A stretch of DNA of 64,000 bases, from the NCBI RefSeq assembly GCF_014200455.1, contig NZ_JACHBW010000013.1, positions 124,001-188,000 of the forward strand. The letters are read 5' to 3'. Positions 27,448-36,010 of the stretch are shown piece by piece; the first letter of the stretch is position 1; every line of letters starts with the position of its first letter. Both the position numbers and the translations under genes were made by a program. The stretch is from Paraburkholderia bannensis. GTDB lineage: Bacteria > Pseudomonadota > Gammaproteobacteria > Burkholderiales > Burkholderiaceae. Below the pieces are notes generated by a model that was not told where the DNA came from, did not search any database, and saw nothing but the letters and a program-made list of their open reading frames with translations.

Positions 27448-27487
27448 GTTGTTATCGGTTGTTATCGATTGTTCTCGGTTGTCATCG
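27448..27487. repeat. Four 10-bp tandem repeats upstream of the DUF1488 gene
   Basis: GTTGTTATCG twice exactly, then ATTGTTCTCG and GTTGTCATCG. The array lies 45 bases before the DUF1488 start codon. Confidence 0.8.
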
Positions 27488-27531
27488 GTCGGTGCGACTT
27501 TTCTTCTGCTGAATTCCCCACGGGGCTGGAC

Positions 27532-27816
27532 ATGGATATCCGTTTTCCTTCCGAAGCGCCGTCCTGGCACGACTCCAATCTCACCGTGGTTTTTCCCGCG
27601 CTGGTCGATGGCGCGCGCGTGCCGTGCGCGATTTCCGTCGAGGCGCTGGAGGACCATTTCGGCGCGCAGCCCGAGGGGCGCGAGGCCTGGATGCAGGCGT
27701 TCGACGCGGGCCGTCGACGCATCGAAGCGGTTGCGCGCGCCCATCTCGAACTGAGCAACGGCACACCCGTGCTGCTCAAAAGTGGGCATTTCCCGCCCGG
27801 CCATCTGTTGTCCTGA
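27532..27816 (+). CDS. DUF1488 family protein
   Basis: A 94-residue soluble protein. The family pattern is visible: SWHDSNLTVVFPALVDGARVPCAISVEALEDHFGA with a C-terminal helix and a closing beta segment (TPVLLKSGHFP). Function unknown. It lies upstream of the TetR regulator in the same orientation. Confidence 0.75.
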   Translation: MDIRFPSEAPSWHDSNLTVVFPALVDGARVPCAISVEALEDHFGAQPEGREAWMQAFDAGRRRIEAVARAHLELSNGTPVLLKSGHFPPGHLLS

Positions 27817-27852
27817 TTCGGTGGCATTTGCGCCCACCGCCGCGAAGCAGCC

Positions 27853-28482
27853 ATGAGCACCGTGGAACCGAAAGACGCGCGCGTTTCTGCCTTGCGCGCG
27901 CGGATTCTCGACGCTGCACGTCGCATCGTGACGCGCGACGGCATCGACGCGCTATCGATGCGCAAGATCGCCGACGCGATTGGCTATTCGCCCGCTTCGC
28001 TCTATCTCCACTTCGAAGGCCGCGATGCGATTGCGCGTGCGCTGGGCCGGGAAGGATTCGCGCAACTGCTGGCGCGCCTGCAGCCTTGCACCGAAATCGA
28101 AGACACGCGCGCGCGCCTTCATGCGCTTGCGCACGCCTATGTGGCGTTTGGCTGTGCGCATCCCCAGACGTATCGGCTGATGTTTCTGCCTGAGCGGGGG
28201 CAGTGTGACGAGGACCAGGCGCAGGGCCCCGCACTCGAAGCACGGCCCGACCATGAAGCCGTCGCGATCACCCGTTTATTCGCCGATGCGTTCGCGCCCG
28301 TATTCGCTGAACCCGCGCCGCTCGCGCGTGCCTTGTGGGCGCTGCTGCATGGCGTGGTCGCGTTCTCGCTGGCCGGTCCTGCTTTCGCACCGGAGTCGTC
28401 GGGCCTGCTCGCGATCGACGCGGCGCTGGACGGCTGGATCGGGGCCGGCGCTGCGCAGAAAACCCGGTCTGACGCGACGTGA
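27853..28482 (+). CDS. TetR/AcrR-family regulator
   Basis: A 209-residue repressor-type protein with an N-terminal helix-turn-helix (ILDAARRIVTRDGIDALSMRKIADAIGYSPASLYLHFEGRDAIARAL, split across residues 19-65) and a C-terminal WHG-type ligand domain (HAYVAFGCAHPQTYRLMFLPERG). The ligand is unknown. The enoyl-CoA hydratase family gene starts 83 bases downstream and is a candidate target. Confidence 0.9.
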   Translation: MSTVEPKDARVSALRARILDAARRIVTRDGIDALSMRKIADAIGYSPASLYLHFEGRDAIARALGREGFAQLLARLQPCTEIEDTRARLHALAHAYVAFGCAHPQTYRLMFLPERGQCDEDQAQGPALEARPDHEAVAITRLFADAFAPVFAEPAPLARALWALLHGVVAFSLAGPAFAPESSGLLAIDAALDGWIGAGAAQKTRSDAT

Positions 28483-28565
28483 TAGCCTCGCGAGGGTAAT
28501 GCTCGTGCGTCTTTCATGCGTTTTACTGCGTTTTCAACGCGCTTTCATTTCGCCGCCAGACTGCC

Positions 28566-29735
28566 ATGTCCCAGCAAACCGACCCATCCACCGCCGACGC
28601 TGGGCAACACGTGCTCACGCATGTGACGAACCGCATCGGCTTCATCGAGCTTGAACGGCCGCAGGCGCTCAATGCGCTCTCGACTTCGATGGTCCGCGCG
28701 ATGCAGGCCGCCCTCGACGCCTGGCGCGACGATCCCGAAGTGCTCGCCGTGCTCGTGTACACGCGGCATCCGCGCGCCTTCTGCGCGGGCGGGGATATCC
28801 GCTTTCTCTACGAGTCGTATCGCGCCGGAGATCAGGCCGGCATCGACACGTTCTTCATCGAGGAATATCGCCTCAATCACACGATCTTCAGTTATCCGAA
28901 ACCTTATATCGCGCTGATGAACGGTGTGGTGATGGGGGGCGGCATGGGGATTTCGCAGGGCGCGCACCGCACGGGCGGACTGCGCGTCGTCGATGGCACA
29001 ACGCGCATGGCGATGCCCGAAACGCGCATCGGCCTGTTTCCCGACGTCGGCATGGGCTGGTTTCTGGCGCGTACGCCAGGCGCGCTTGGCCGCTATCTGG
29101 CCGTGACGGGCGAGACGCTCGACGCCGCGAGTGCGCTTTATGCGGGCCTCGCCGATGTCGCTATTGACAGCAGCGTCGACGGCAATGCGCATGCCGCGCT
29201 GCTCGACGCGTTGCAGACCGAGCCCTTCATGGCGGGCGACGATATCGTCAAGTGCATTCGCCGCGCGCCGCAAAGCGAGGCGCTTGGGCGCGAGTCTGCG
29301 GAAGTGGCGGCTTGTGCGCTGGCGGTCGCGCGCACATGGATCGACCGGCATTTTTCGCGTCCGACGGTGGCGGAGATCCTTGCGTCGCTCACTGCCGCGC
29401 AGCGCGAAGCGAAGGGTGCGGAAGGCGAATGGGCCGAACAGATCGTGGGCGTCCTGCACGAACGCTCGCCTTTATCGATGGCGGTATCGCTGGAAGTGGT
29501 CTCGCGCGCGGAGGGATCGATGGCCGACGTGCTGCGTCGCGATCTGGATCTGACGCGTTCGAGCTTTGCGCAGGGCGATGTGGTGGAAGGTATCCGAGCA
29601 CGCATCATCGACAAGGACAATCATCCGCGCTGGCACTTTGCGCGCATCGAAGACGTGCCGCCCGCCGAGGTGGAGGCGATGTTCAGAAGCCCGTGGAGCA
29701 TCACGGAGCATCCCTTGCGGGCGCTGTCGGGCTGA
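28566..29735 (+). CDS. Enoyl-CoA hydratase/isomerase family, 3-hydroxyisobutyryl-CoA hydrolase-like
   Basis: A 389-residue crotonase-fold protein. The long C-terminal half (ECH_2 type) separates it from ordinary enoyl-CoA hydratases of about 260 residues. Oxyanion-hole and active-site segments are FCAGGDIRFLYESYRAG, GVVMGGGMGISQGA and MPETRIGLFPDVGMGWFLAR (Glu and Asp as in HIBYL-CoA hydrolase). Probable role in valine breakdown (3-hydroxyisobutyryl-CoA to 3-hydroxyisobutyrate); another acyl-CoA substrate is possible. Confidence 0.88.
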   Translation: MSQQTDPSTADAGQHVLTHVTNRIGFIELERPQALNALSTSMVRAMQAALDAWRDDPEVLAVLVYTRHPRAFCAGGDIRFLYESYRAGDQAGIDTFFIEEYRLNHTIFSYPKPYIALMNGVVMGGGMGISQGAHRTGGLRVVDGTTRMAMPETRIGLFPDVGMGWFLARTPGALGRYLAVTGETLDAASALYAGLADVAIDSSVDGNAHAALLDALQTEPFMAGDDIVKCIRRAPQSEALGRESAEVAACALAVARTWIDRHFSRPTVAEILASLTAAQREAKGAEGEWAEQIVGVLHERSPLSMAVSLEVVSRAEGSMADVLRRDLDLTRSSFAQGDVVEGIRARIIDKDNHPRWHFARIEDVPPAEVEAMFRSPWSITEHPLRALSG

Positions 29736-29760
29736 AGATTCAGTCAGGCAGGGAAGGGAG

Positions 29761-29790
29761 CAGGAACAGGAGCAGGAGCAGGAGCAGGAG
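29761..29790. repeat. Hexanucleotide simple repeat
   Basis: CAGGAA followed by four exact CAGGAG units in the 120-base gap between the stop of the hydratase gene and the convergent membrane protein gene. Confidence 0.9.
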
Positions 29791-29858
29791 CGGCGGGAGG
29801 GGGAGTCGCGCGGCGCACGCTGAAAATCCCGCGCCGCGCCGGAGACATCATTGGTCCA

Positions 29859-30284
29859 TCAGTCTTCGTCGGTTTCGCTCATGAAGGCGCGCATGAAGAC
29901 CAGCGCGCCCCAGCCCCAGACGGCATTCGAAGCGAAACCCATGGCCAGGCGCGGCAGCATGTTGCCGCTCGGCCAGATACCGCGCAGCGGATCGATCACG
30001 AACACCATCGCAGCGGTGAGCACCACGCCGCCGAACACGAACGCCTGCACCCACGGCGCTGGCCGCGAGGGCGACACGCGCAGCAGCCACGTCATCAGGA
30101 TGGCCCACAAGGCGCTCCAGATGGCATTGACGAGAAATTCGGGCAGGCCGAGCGGTGCGAACGGCTCGGTGGAGAAACCGGCGGCGTCGATCACCTGCGC
30201 AGCGTGCAGCAGCGCAAGCGTCGCCTCGCGAAAGAATAGCGAGGCCAGAAAGCCGGATACGAGCGGCAGAATAATTTTTTGCAT
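29859..30284 (-). CDS. Four-helix hypothetical membrane protein
   Basis: A 141-residue protein with about four hydrophobic segments (MQKIILPLVSGFLASLFF, GLPEFLVNAIWSALWAILMT, VQAFVFGGVVLTAAMVFV and MGFASNAVWGWGALVFMRAF) and an acidic C terminus. It resembles conserved Burkholderia membrane proteins without assigned function. Transcribed divergently from the ssu genes. Confidence 0.8.
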   Translation of the reverse strand: MQKIILPLVSGFLASLFFREATLALLHAAQVIDAAGFSTEPFAPLGLPEFLVNAIWSALWAILMTWLLRVSPSRPAPWVQAFVFGGVVLTAAMVFVIDPLRGIWPSGNMLPRLAMGFASNAVWGWGALVFMRAFMSETDED

Positions 30285-30721
30285 GAGAACGGGCGAGAGT
30301 TGCGCGGCGCGGCACGCATGCGCCCATCAGAACAGGGATTAAGCGGCGGCCGGATGCTTTGTCGGTATGAGCGCCATTATATCGGCGCACCGCTCGCCCC
30401 ATGCACCCCCGTATGCTAAAGCGTCGCGTAAAGCACGAAAGTGGAAAACCTAAGCTAAAAAAAATCGTTCAAAAGGCTTAGGGCGATCCCTAGACTGGTT
30501 CCCCATGAAGACGGCGCCGCCGTCATGGCCCGCCGCTGCCCGCGTCAGTCAACGAACAGTGAACGATTCCTGCGGCCGCTCTGGAGCTCCAGGCGGGCGC
30601 GGACAAACTCGTCCTGTTTTCGGCTGCCTTTCGGGCTCGCGCCGCGCCATTCGCTTATTGATCCCGAATCTTTCGCTGAATCTTTCGTTATTACGTCTCG
30701 AACAAAAAGCAGGAGTCACGC
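30285..30721. other. Divergent intergenic region upstream of ssuD
   Basis: Contains the predicted ssu promoter (30449-30496) and then about 220 bases of untranslated leader. No ssuE or ssuA reading frame is present. Confidence 0.6.
30449..30496 (+). promoter_or_regulatory. Predicted sulfur-responsive ssuD promoter and operator
   Basis: TTCAAA (30468-30473), 17-base spacer, TAGACT (30491-30496). An inverted repeat CCTAAGC (30449-30455) / GCTTAGG (30476-30482) brackets an A-rich centre across the -35. The -10 context GATCCCTAGACTGG nearly matches ATCGCTAGACTGG upstream of sbp at 53640-53652, suggesting common activation, probably CysB or an Ssu/Cbl-type activator. Confidence 0.55.
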
Positions 30722-31879
30722 ATGAATGTGTTCTGGTTCATCCCGACCCACGGCGACAGCCGCTATCTGGGCACCTCCGAAGGCGCGCGCGCCGCTGATC
30801 TCGCGTACTTCCAGCAGGTGGCGGTGGCAGCCGACACGCTCGGTTACGAAGGCGTCCTGCTGCCAACGGGCCGTTCGTGCGAAGACGCCTGGGTTGTGGC
30901 GTCGAGCCTGATCGCCGCAACGAAGCGCCTGAAGTTTCTGGTCGCGATTCGCCCGGGCCTGTCTTCGCCGGGTCTGGCCGCGCGCATGGCGGCGACTTTC
31001 GACCGCCTCTCGAACGGACGTCTGCTCATCAACGTGGTGACGGGCGGCGACGCGGCCGAACTCGAAGGCGATGGCGTGTTCGTCGATCACGACACGCGTT
31101 ACGAAATCACCGACGAATTCCTGCATATCTGGCGCAAGCTGCTCGAAGCCTCGCATACCAACGATGCGATCGATTTCGACGGCAAGCATCTGCAGTCGAA
31201 GGGCGGCAAAGCGCTCTATCCGCCGGTCCAGCATCCGCATCCGCCGCTGTGGTTCGGCGGCTCGTCGCCGGCGGCGCACGAGATCGCGGGCGATCATATC
31301 GATACCTATCTGACGTGGGGCGAGCCGCCCGAGGCCGTCGCGAAGAAGATCGCCGATATCCGCGCGCGCGCCGAACAGCGCGGCCGCACGATCCGCTTTG
31401 GCATCCGCCTGCATGTGATCGTGCGCGAAACGGAAGAGGAAGCTTGGGAGGCCGCCGATCGCCTCATCAGCCGCCTCGACGACGACACCATTGCGCGCGC
31501 CCAGGCCGCGTTCGGCAAGATGGACTCGGAAGGGCAGCGCCGCATGGCTGCGCTGCACGGCGGCAAGCGCGGCTCGCGCAAGGACCTGGAGGTCTATCCG
31601 CACCTGTGGGCGGGCGTGGGCCTCGTTCGTGGCGGCGCGGGCACGGCGCTGGTGGGCAATCCGGAGCAGGTCGCGGCGTTGATGAAGGAATACGCGTCGC
31701 TGGGGATCGAGACGTTCATTCTCTCGGGCTATCCGCACCTTGAGGAATCCTACCGTTTCGCCGAGCTGGTGTTCCCGCTGCTGCCGGGCCGCCAGGCGAA
31801 GACGGCGGGCGGCCCGCTGTCGGGTCCGTTTGGCGAAGTGGTCGGCAATCACTATCTGCCGAAGGCCAGCCAGAGCTGA
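30722..31879 (+). CDS. ssuD: FMNH2-dependent alkanesulfonate monooxygenase
   Basis: Luciferase-like enzyme releasing sulfite from aliphatic sulfonates with FMNH2 and O2. The product is 385 residues and shows the family segments FWFIPTHGDSRYLGTSEGAR, AIRPGLSSPGLAARMAATFDRLSNGR and NVVTGGDAAELEGDGVF. GCAGGAG precedes the start. It leads ssuD-ssuC-ssuB-mop; its reductase partner SsuE is not in this window. Confidence 0.96.
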   Translation: MNVFWFIPTHGDSRYLGTSEGARAADLAYFQQVAVAADTLGYEGVLLPTGRSCEDAWVVASSLIAATKRLKFLVAIRPGLSSPGLAARMAATFDRLSNGRLLINVVTGGDAAELEGDGVFVDHDTRYEITDEFLHIWRKLLEASHTNDAIDFDGKHLQSKGGKALYPPVQHPHPPLWFGGSSPAAHEIAGDHIDTYLTWGEPPEAVAKKIADIRARAEQRGRTIRFGIRLHVIVRETEEEAWEAADRLISRLDDDTIARAQAAFGKMDSEGQRRMAALHGGKRGSRKDLEVYPHLWAGVGLVRGGAGTALVGNPEQVAALMKEYASLGIETFILSGYPHLEESYRFAELVFPLLPGRQAKTAGGPLSGPFGEVVGNHYLPKASQS

Positions 31880-31968
31880 ACGGCCATGGCGTGCCGGGCG
31901 ACGCGAGCCTGATGGGGCTCGCGAGGCGCCGCCCGCACGCCGCAAGTTTGCAAGAGGAGGACGAATCG

Positions 31969-32829
31969 ATGACTCAATCCGCTGTGACCGCTGCTGCCGC
32001 ACCCTTAAGCGCGGCGCGCGCGCCGCGTGCGGCACGGCCTTTTGCCGGGTTGCTGCGCGCAGCGCTCAGGCGTCTCGCGCCGTGGCTCGTGCCGCTCGCG
32101 ATTCTCGCCGCGTGGGAACTGGCCGCACGCACCGGCGCGCTATCCACGCGCGTGCTGCCCGAACCGCTCGCGGTCGTGAAGGCCGCATGGTCGCTGATCG
32201 AGTCGGGCGAGATGTGGCAGGACGTACGCGTGAGTACATGGCGCGCGATCTCGGGCTTTGCGATCGGCGGCGGAATCGGGCTTGCGCTCGGGCTGGCGAC
32301 CGGGCTTTTCAAGCCCGTCGAAACCGCGCTCGATTCGACTATCCAGATGATCCGCAATATCCCGGCGCTGGCGATGATTCCGCTCGTGATCCTCTGGTTC
32401 GGCATCGAGGAGGAGGCGAAGGTGTTTCTGGTCGCGCTCGGCGTGTTTTTCCCGGTGTACGTGAATACGTTCCACGGCATCCGTTCGGTGGACGCCAATC
32501 TGGTCGAAATGGCGCGCAGCTACGGGCTCAAGGGCTTCGAGCTCTATCGCGAAGTGATCCTGCCGGGCGCGCTGCCGTCGATTCTCGTTGGCGTGCGCTT
32601 CGCGCTGGGCCTGATGTGGGTGACGCTGATCGTCGCGGAGACGATCTCGGCGCAGTCGGGCATCGGCTATATGACGATGAACGCTCGCGAATTCCTGCAG
32701 ACCGACGTGGTGGTGGTCGGCATTCTGCTCTATGCCGCGCTCGGCAAACTCGCCGATGTGCTCGCCAAGTGGCTCGAACGCGTGGCGCTGCGCTGGCACC
32801 CCGCGTATCAACGAGGAAGTGACGCATGA
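31969..32829 (+). CDS. ssuC: Aliphatic sulfonate ABC transporter permease
   Basis: A 286-residue inner-membrane permease with about six helices and the BPD motif in EMARSYGLKGFELYREVILPGALP. Start at 31969 is set by AGAGGAGG. It overlaps ssuB by 4 bases (ATGA), showing translational coupling. It imports sulfonates together with SsuB and a periplasmic SsuA, which is not encoded here. Confidence 0.94.
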   Translation: MTQSAVTAAAAPLSAARAPRAARPFAGLLRAALRRLAPWLVPLAILAAWELAARTGALSTRVLPEPLAVVKAAWSLIESGEMWQDVRVSTWRAISGFAIGGGIGLALGLATGLFKPVETALDSTIQMIRNIPALAMIPLVILWFGIEEEAKVFLVALGVFFPVYVNTFHGIRSVDANLVEMARSYGLKGFELYREVILPGALPSILVGVRFALGLMWVTLIVAETISAQSGIGYMTMNAREFLQTDVVVVGILLYAALGKLADVLAKWLERVALRWHPAYQRGSDA

Positions 32830-33740
32830 ACGCAAGCACATTGGCCACGGGTTTGGGCGGCATCGCGGGCCGTCAGCGCGACGGCGAAGCCGAACATTCG
32901 CGTAACGACACGATCGATCGGAACACCAACCCGCGCAGCGATGCCCGCGCGCACGACCCAGCGGTGGAATTGCGCGGTGTCGGCAAGCATTACGGCGAGC
33001 GCGTGGTGCTCGACGATTTCAATCTTTCGATCGAGCGCGGCAGTTTCGTGGCGATCGTCGGGCGAAGCGGCTGCGGTAAATCCACGCTGCTGCGTCTTGT
33101 GGCAGGGCTCGAATCGCCCGATGCGGGCGAACTGGAACGGCGCGGCGAAGCGGGCGCGGCGCTCGACACACGCATCATGTTCCAGGACGCGCGGCTGCTG
33201 CCGTGGAAGACCGTGCTGCAGAACGTGATGCTGGGCCTCGGCCGTGGCGCTCGCGACGATGCGCGCGCAGTGCTCGACGAAGTCGGTCTGCTGGCGCGCG
33301 CCGATGAATGGCCCGCGCGTCTGTCGGGCGGCCAGCGTCAACGTGTGGCGCTGGCAAGGGCACTCGTGCATCGTCCGAGCCTGCTGCTGCTCGACGAGCC
33401 CCTGGGCGCGCTCGATGCGCTCACGCGCATCGAAATGCACGCGCTGATCGAACGCCTCTGGCGCGAGCATCGTTTCACCGCTTTGCTGGTGACACACGAC
33501 GTCCATGAAGCCGTGGCGCTTGGCGACCGCATCCTGCTGGTGGAGCAGGGCCGCATCGCGCTTGACCAGAGCGTGCCGCTCGAACGGCCGCGCGCGCGCG
33601 CCGATGCGCGTTTCGCGGCGCTCGAAGAAAGCGTGCTGCAACGCGTGCTGGGCAGCGAGACACCGCCGGGTGCTCAGGTACAGCCTACGCAGGACTCGAC
33701 CTATAGCCTGCGTCCAACGGACGTGCGCTGGGCGCTTTGA
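32826..33740 (+). CDS. ssuB: Aliphatic sulfonate ABC transporter ATP-binding protein
   Basis: A 304-residue ATPase with Walker A GRSGCGKSTLLR, signature LSGGQRQRVALARAL and Walker B LLLLDEPLGALDALTR, preceded by about 40 extra polar residues. A 30-residue low-complexity tail ends SLRPTDVRWAL. It energises SsuC; its start overlaps the ssuC stop. Confidence 0.95.
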   Translation: MNASTLATGLGGIAGRQRDGEAEHSRNDTIDRNTNPRSDARAHDPAVELRGVGKHYGERVVLDDFNLSIERGSFVAIVGRSGCGKSTLLRLVAGLESPDAGELERRGEAGAALDTRIMFQDARLLPWKTVLQNVMLGLGRGARDDARAVLDEVGLLARADEWPARLSGGQRQRVALARALVHRPSLLLLDEPLGALDALTRIEMHALIERLWREHRFTALLVTHDVHEAVALGDRILLVEQGRIALDQSVPLERPRARADARFAALEESVLQRVLGSETPPGAQVQPTQDSTYSLRPTDVRWAL

Positions 33741-33821
33741 TTACGGCTTTAATCGCTGGCCTGATCACTTTACACATCAACTTTTCATCCCATCCGTTCA
33801 TCAAAATCTGGAGCCGAATCA

Positions 33822-34037
33822 ATGAGCATTACCGCCATCAATGTGCGTAACCAGTTCCGCGGCAAGATCAAGGAAATCATCCGTGGTTCGGTCGTTTCGG
33901 AAGTCGACGTCGAAACGCCGTTCGGCGTGGTGACATCGGTGATCACCACGCGTTCGGTCGACGAACTCGAACTGAAGGTCGGCTCGGAAGTCGTTGCGCT
34001 GGTCAAGTCGACCGAGGTGTCGATCGCGCGCCTGTGA
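33822..34037 (+). CDS. Molbindin (Mop-type molybdate-binding protein)
   Basis: A 71-residue single TOBE/Mop domain: NVRNQFRGKIKEIIRGSVVSEVDVET and ITTRSVDELELKVGSEVVALVKSTEVSIARL. Such proteins bind molybdate or other oxyanions as oligomers in the cytoplasm. It is the last gene after ssuB (81-base gap), an association seen in related sulfonate clusters; whether it buffers molybdate or another oxyanion there is unknown. Confidence 0.92.
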   Translation: MSITAINVRNQFRGKIKEIIRGSVVSEVDVETPFGVVTSVITTRSVDELELKVGSEVVALVKSTEVSIARL

Positions 34038-34147
34038 GCGGATCGCGCGCCTGTTAGCGCGCTGAATGCGCCCATCCGGGCGTCCCTCGCTGGCGGCCGG
34101 CGCCAAAGTGCTACGATGGGTCGGCAAGCCACCGCGGAGGGACGATC

Positions 34148-34390
34148 ATGGAGCCGAAAGGCCTCGACATGGGCGACTACGAAGAGCGCTACAAGGACTA
34201 CGACATCGAAGTCGCGGTCGAGCAGGTGCTCACGGGCGTGAAGGCGCATTTTCGGGTGATGCGCGCGGGCGTCGTGCTCAAGGATTGGGAACTGGTCCAC
34301 ATCGAGCGGCTCTGGTCGACCGAACATGCGGCCGCCGAAGCCGGTTTCGAAGCCGCCCGCGCATGGATCGACCGCGGCGCGGCGCCCTGA
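34148..34390 (+). CDS. Small hypothetical protein
   Basis: An 80-residue acidic protein (starts MEPKGLDMGDYEERYKDYDI). Predicted beta strands (EVAVEQVLTGVKAHFRVMR, VVLKDWELVHIERLW) precede a C-terminal helix (AAAEAGFEAARAWIDRG). The strand-then-helix plan resembles the 80-residue protein at 45340-45582. GGAGGGACG precedes the start. Function unknown. Confidence 0.75.
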   Translation: MEPKGLDMGDYEERYKDYDIEVAVEQVLTGVKAHFRVMRAGVVLKDWELVHIERLWSTEHAAAEAGFEAARAWIDRGAAP

Positions 34391-34396
34391 GCGGGT

Positions 34397-34765
34397 TCAG
34401 GCCGGCTTCACGTTGTTTTTACGTGGATTGGAGTAAAAACGCGTCTGAGCGAATCTGTCTGGACCGACAAAGAACAGCAGCAATATGCCGATCTGGCCAA
34501 ACGGCATGCACATCATGAGCCACCACCAGCCGCTCAAACCGATATCGTGAAGGCGACGCACCATCGCCGCAATCGGAATCCAGAAAGCCACACAGATAAT
34601 CACAACGCTGATAATCACCGCGGCCAAAGAATCACCGAAACCGGCTGATTCGCCAATCGCATCGAGAAATAGAAACAGTACGCAGACCAATATCATCGTC
34701 ACTGCGTATTCGCGCCGCGTGGCGCGCCCGCCAAATCTGAAGCGCCTTTCGAGCCATTTTTCCAT
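34397..34765 (-). CDS. DUF805 family membrane protein
   Basis: A 122-residue inner-membrane protein with three to four helices. The family signature is visible: FRFGGRATRREYAVTMI at the N terminus and RRLHDIGLSGWWWLMMCMPFGQIG before the last helix. Function unknown. The gene is less GC-rich than its neighbours. It is convergent with 34148-34390, with 6 bases between stops. Confidence 0.88.
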   Translation of the reverse strand: MEKWLERRFRFGGRATRREYAVTMILVCVLFLFLDAIGESAGFGDSLAAVIISVVIICVAFWIPIAAMVRRLHDIGLSGWWWLMMCMPFGQIGILLLFFVGPDRFAQTRFYSNPRKNNVKPA

Positions 34766-35203
34766 GTGTATCGATCTTTCCGTTGCCGATTGAAACGTTG
34801 GGCTTTCCCCGGTGGAAAGCGATTCTACGCAGGCATGGAAGTCGAGTGAAAGGCCGGAGGCACTTCTTTTAACGATTAATTGACATTGAGCCGTGTCGAT
34901 TATCGGTTTATCTGCTTTGAACTGATTGGCTAACCGGCAGGACGCGTAAATGCATCGAGGATAAAAAAATGCCGCGCTCTGGGCAGAGCGCGGCGCAGGG
35001 GAAGCCGGAGCCCGCCGATGTTGGAGAGCAGGCCCCGTGCCTTCGATCAGATCAAACGGTATCAAATTGCCTCAGCGAAGTATACGAAGAGATATTTCGA
35101 TTTCTTTCCTGACTTCGATGGTGTGGTGAAGGTGATCGCCTCGCGGTTCTGTGCGGGAAGAACGCGGCACGGCTAAGATAAGACGATCCCGACAGGAGCC
35201 GCC
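34766..35203. other. Intergenic region between DUF805 and SRAP genes
   Basis: A+T-rich in its left half (34830-34960). It contains the candidate small RNA at 34963-35072. A TAAGAT -10-like box (35174-35179) lies just upstream of the SRAP gene. No coding sequence is supported. Confidence 0.5.
34963..35072 (-). ncRNA. Candidate small RNA with orphan intrinsic terminator
   Basis: On the minus strand a TATACT -10 box (35079-35084) predicts a start near 35072. About 80 bases later is a perfect 10-bp terminator stem (GCCGCGCTCT / AGAGCGCGGC, loop 4) followed by ATTTTTTTAT at 34962-34970. No open frame with a ribosome site lies between, and the next minus-strand gene (DUF805) starts 200 bases on. 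A leader attenuator of DUF805 is the alternative. No clear -35 is seen. Confidence 0.4.
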
Positions 35204-35863
35204 ATGTGCACGAACTACGCCGCCGCGCGTCGTGATCGTCTTTTTCGGCATTTCGGCGTCGAGCCGCCGGATAGCCCCTGGCGCGACGAGATCTACAAAG
35301 ACTATGCGGCGCCGATCATTCGGCGCGTGGACTGCGTGCCGCGTGCCGATCTCGCCACTTTTGGCATGGTGCCGCGCAAGCATATTCCGCCCGGCGTGCG
35401 AGTGTTCGATACGATGAATGCGCGCGCTGAGACGCTTGGCGAAAAACGGTCGTTCAGCGGGGCGTGGAAGCGGCAACAACTTTGCCTCGTGCCGTGCGAG
35501 GCGTTTTATGAGTCGTGCTATGAAACGGGGAAGGCGGTGCGCTGGCGAATCGGGATGGCGAGTGGCGATCCCCTGGCGATTGCCGGCCTGTGGCGGGAGT
35601 GGGGGGAGGAGGAGGGCAGAGCGCTCTCGTTCACGATGCTGACGGTGAACGCCGACTCGCATGCGCTGATGAATCGCTTCCACAAGCCAGGCGACGAGAA
35701 GCGCTCAGTGGTGATCTTGCCGCCTTCGGAATATGAGAACTGGCTGGCATGCCGGTCGATGGATGAGGCCAGATCGTTTTTGAGGCTTCTGCCTGCGGAG
35801 CAACTGGAGGCGGTGGCACAGCCGGTGGCGCCGAAGGTCAGCGATAGCGCGATAGCGCGATAG
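35204..35863 (+). CDS. yedK: SRAP (YedK/HMCES) abasic-site processing protein
   Basis: SOS-associated peptidase-fold protein that forms a covalent thiazolidine link with abasic sites in single-stranded DNA through Cys2. The 219-residue product starts MCTNYAAARR with Cys2 exposed after Met removal, and has NARAET (active-site Asn), LVPCEAFYESC (conserved Glu) and NADSHALMNRFHKP (active-site His). GACAGGAG precedes the start. It lies just left of the tRNA-His prophage. Confidence 0.93.
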   Translation: MCTNYAAARRDRLFRHFGVEPPDSPWRDEIYKDYAAPIIRRVDCVPRADLATFGMVPRKHIPPGVRVFDTMNARAETLGEKRSFSGAWKRQQLCLVPCEAFYESCYETGKAVRWRIGMASGDPLAIAGLWREWGEEEGRALSFTMLTVNADSHALMNRFHKPGDEKRSVVILPPSEYENWLACRSMDEARSFLRLLPAEQLEAVAQPVAPKVSDSAIAR

Positions 35864-36010
35864 GGGCGTAGAGCGATTCCGGTGTGCCGTTCGCGGGTAA
35901 TTGATTGGGATTGCCAGGTAATGGTGAAACCGGCCGTTCCTGCCGGTCCTGTTTCCATCCGCGTGATGCGTTGAGGCGCTCGCGAGCAAGCGCGTGAAGC
36001 AGACCCGCAA

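Noticed and set aside
27448..27487. CRISPR-like repeats
   Set aside because: Units are only 10 bp and directly adjacent without spacers; no cas genes anywhere in the window.
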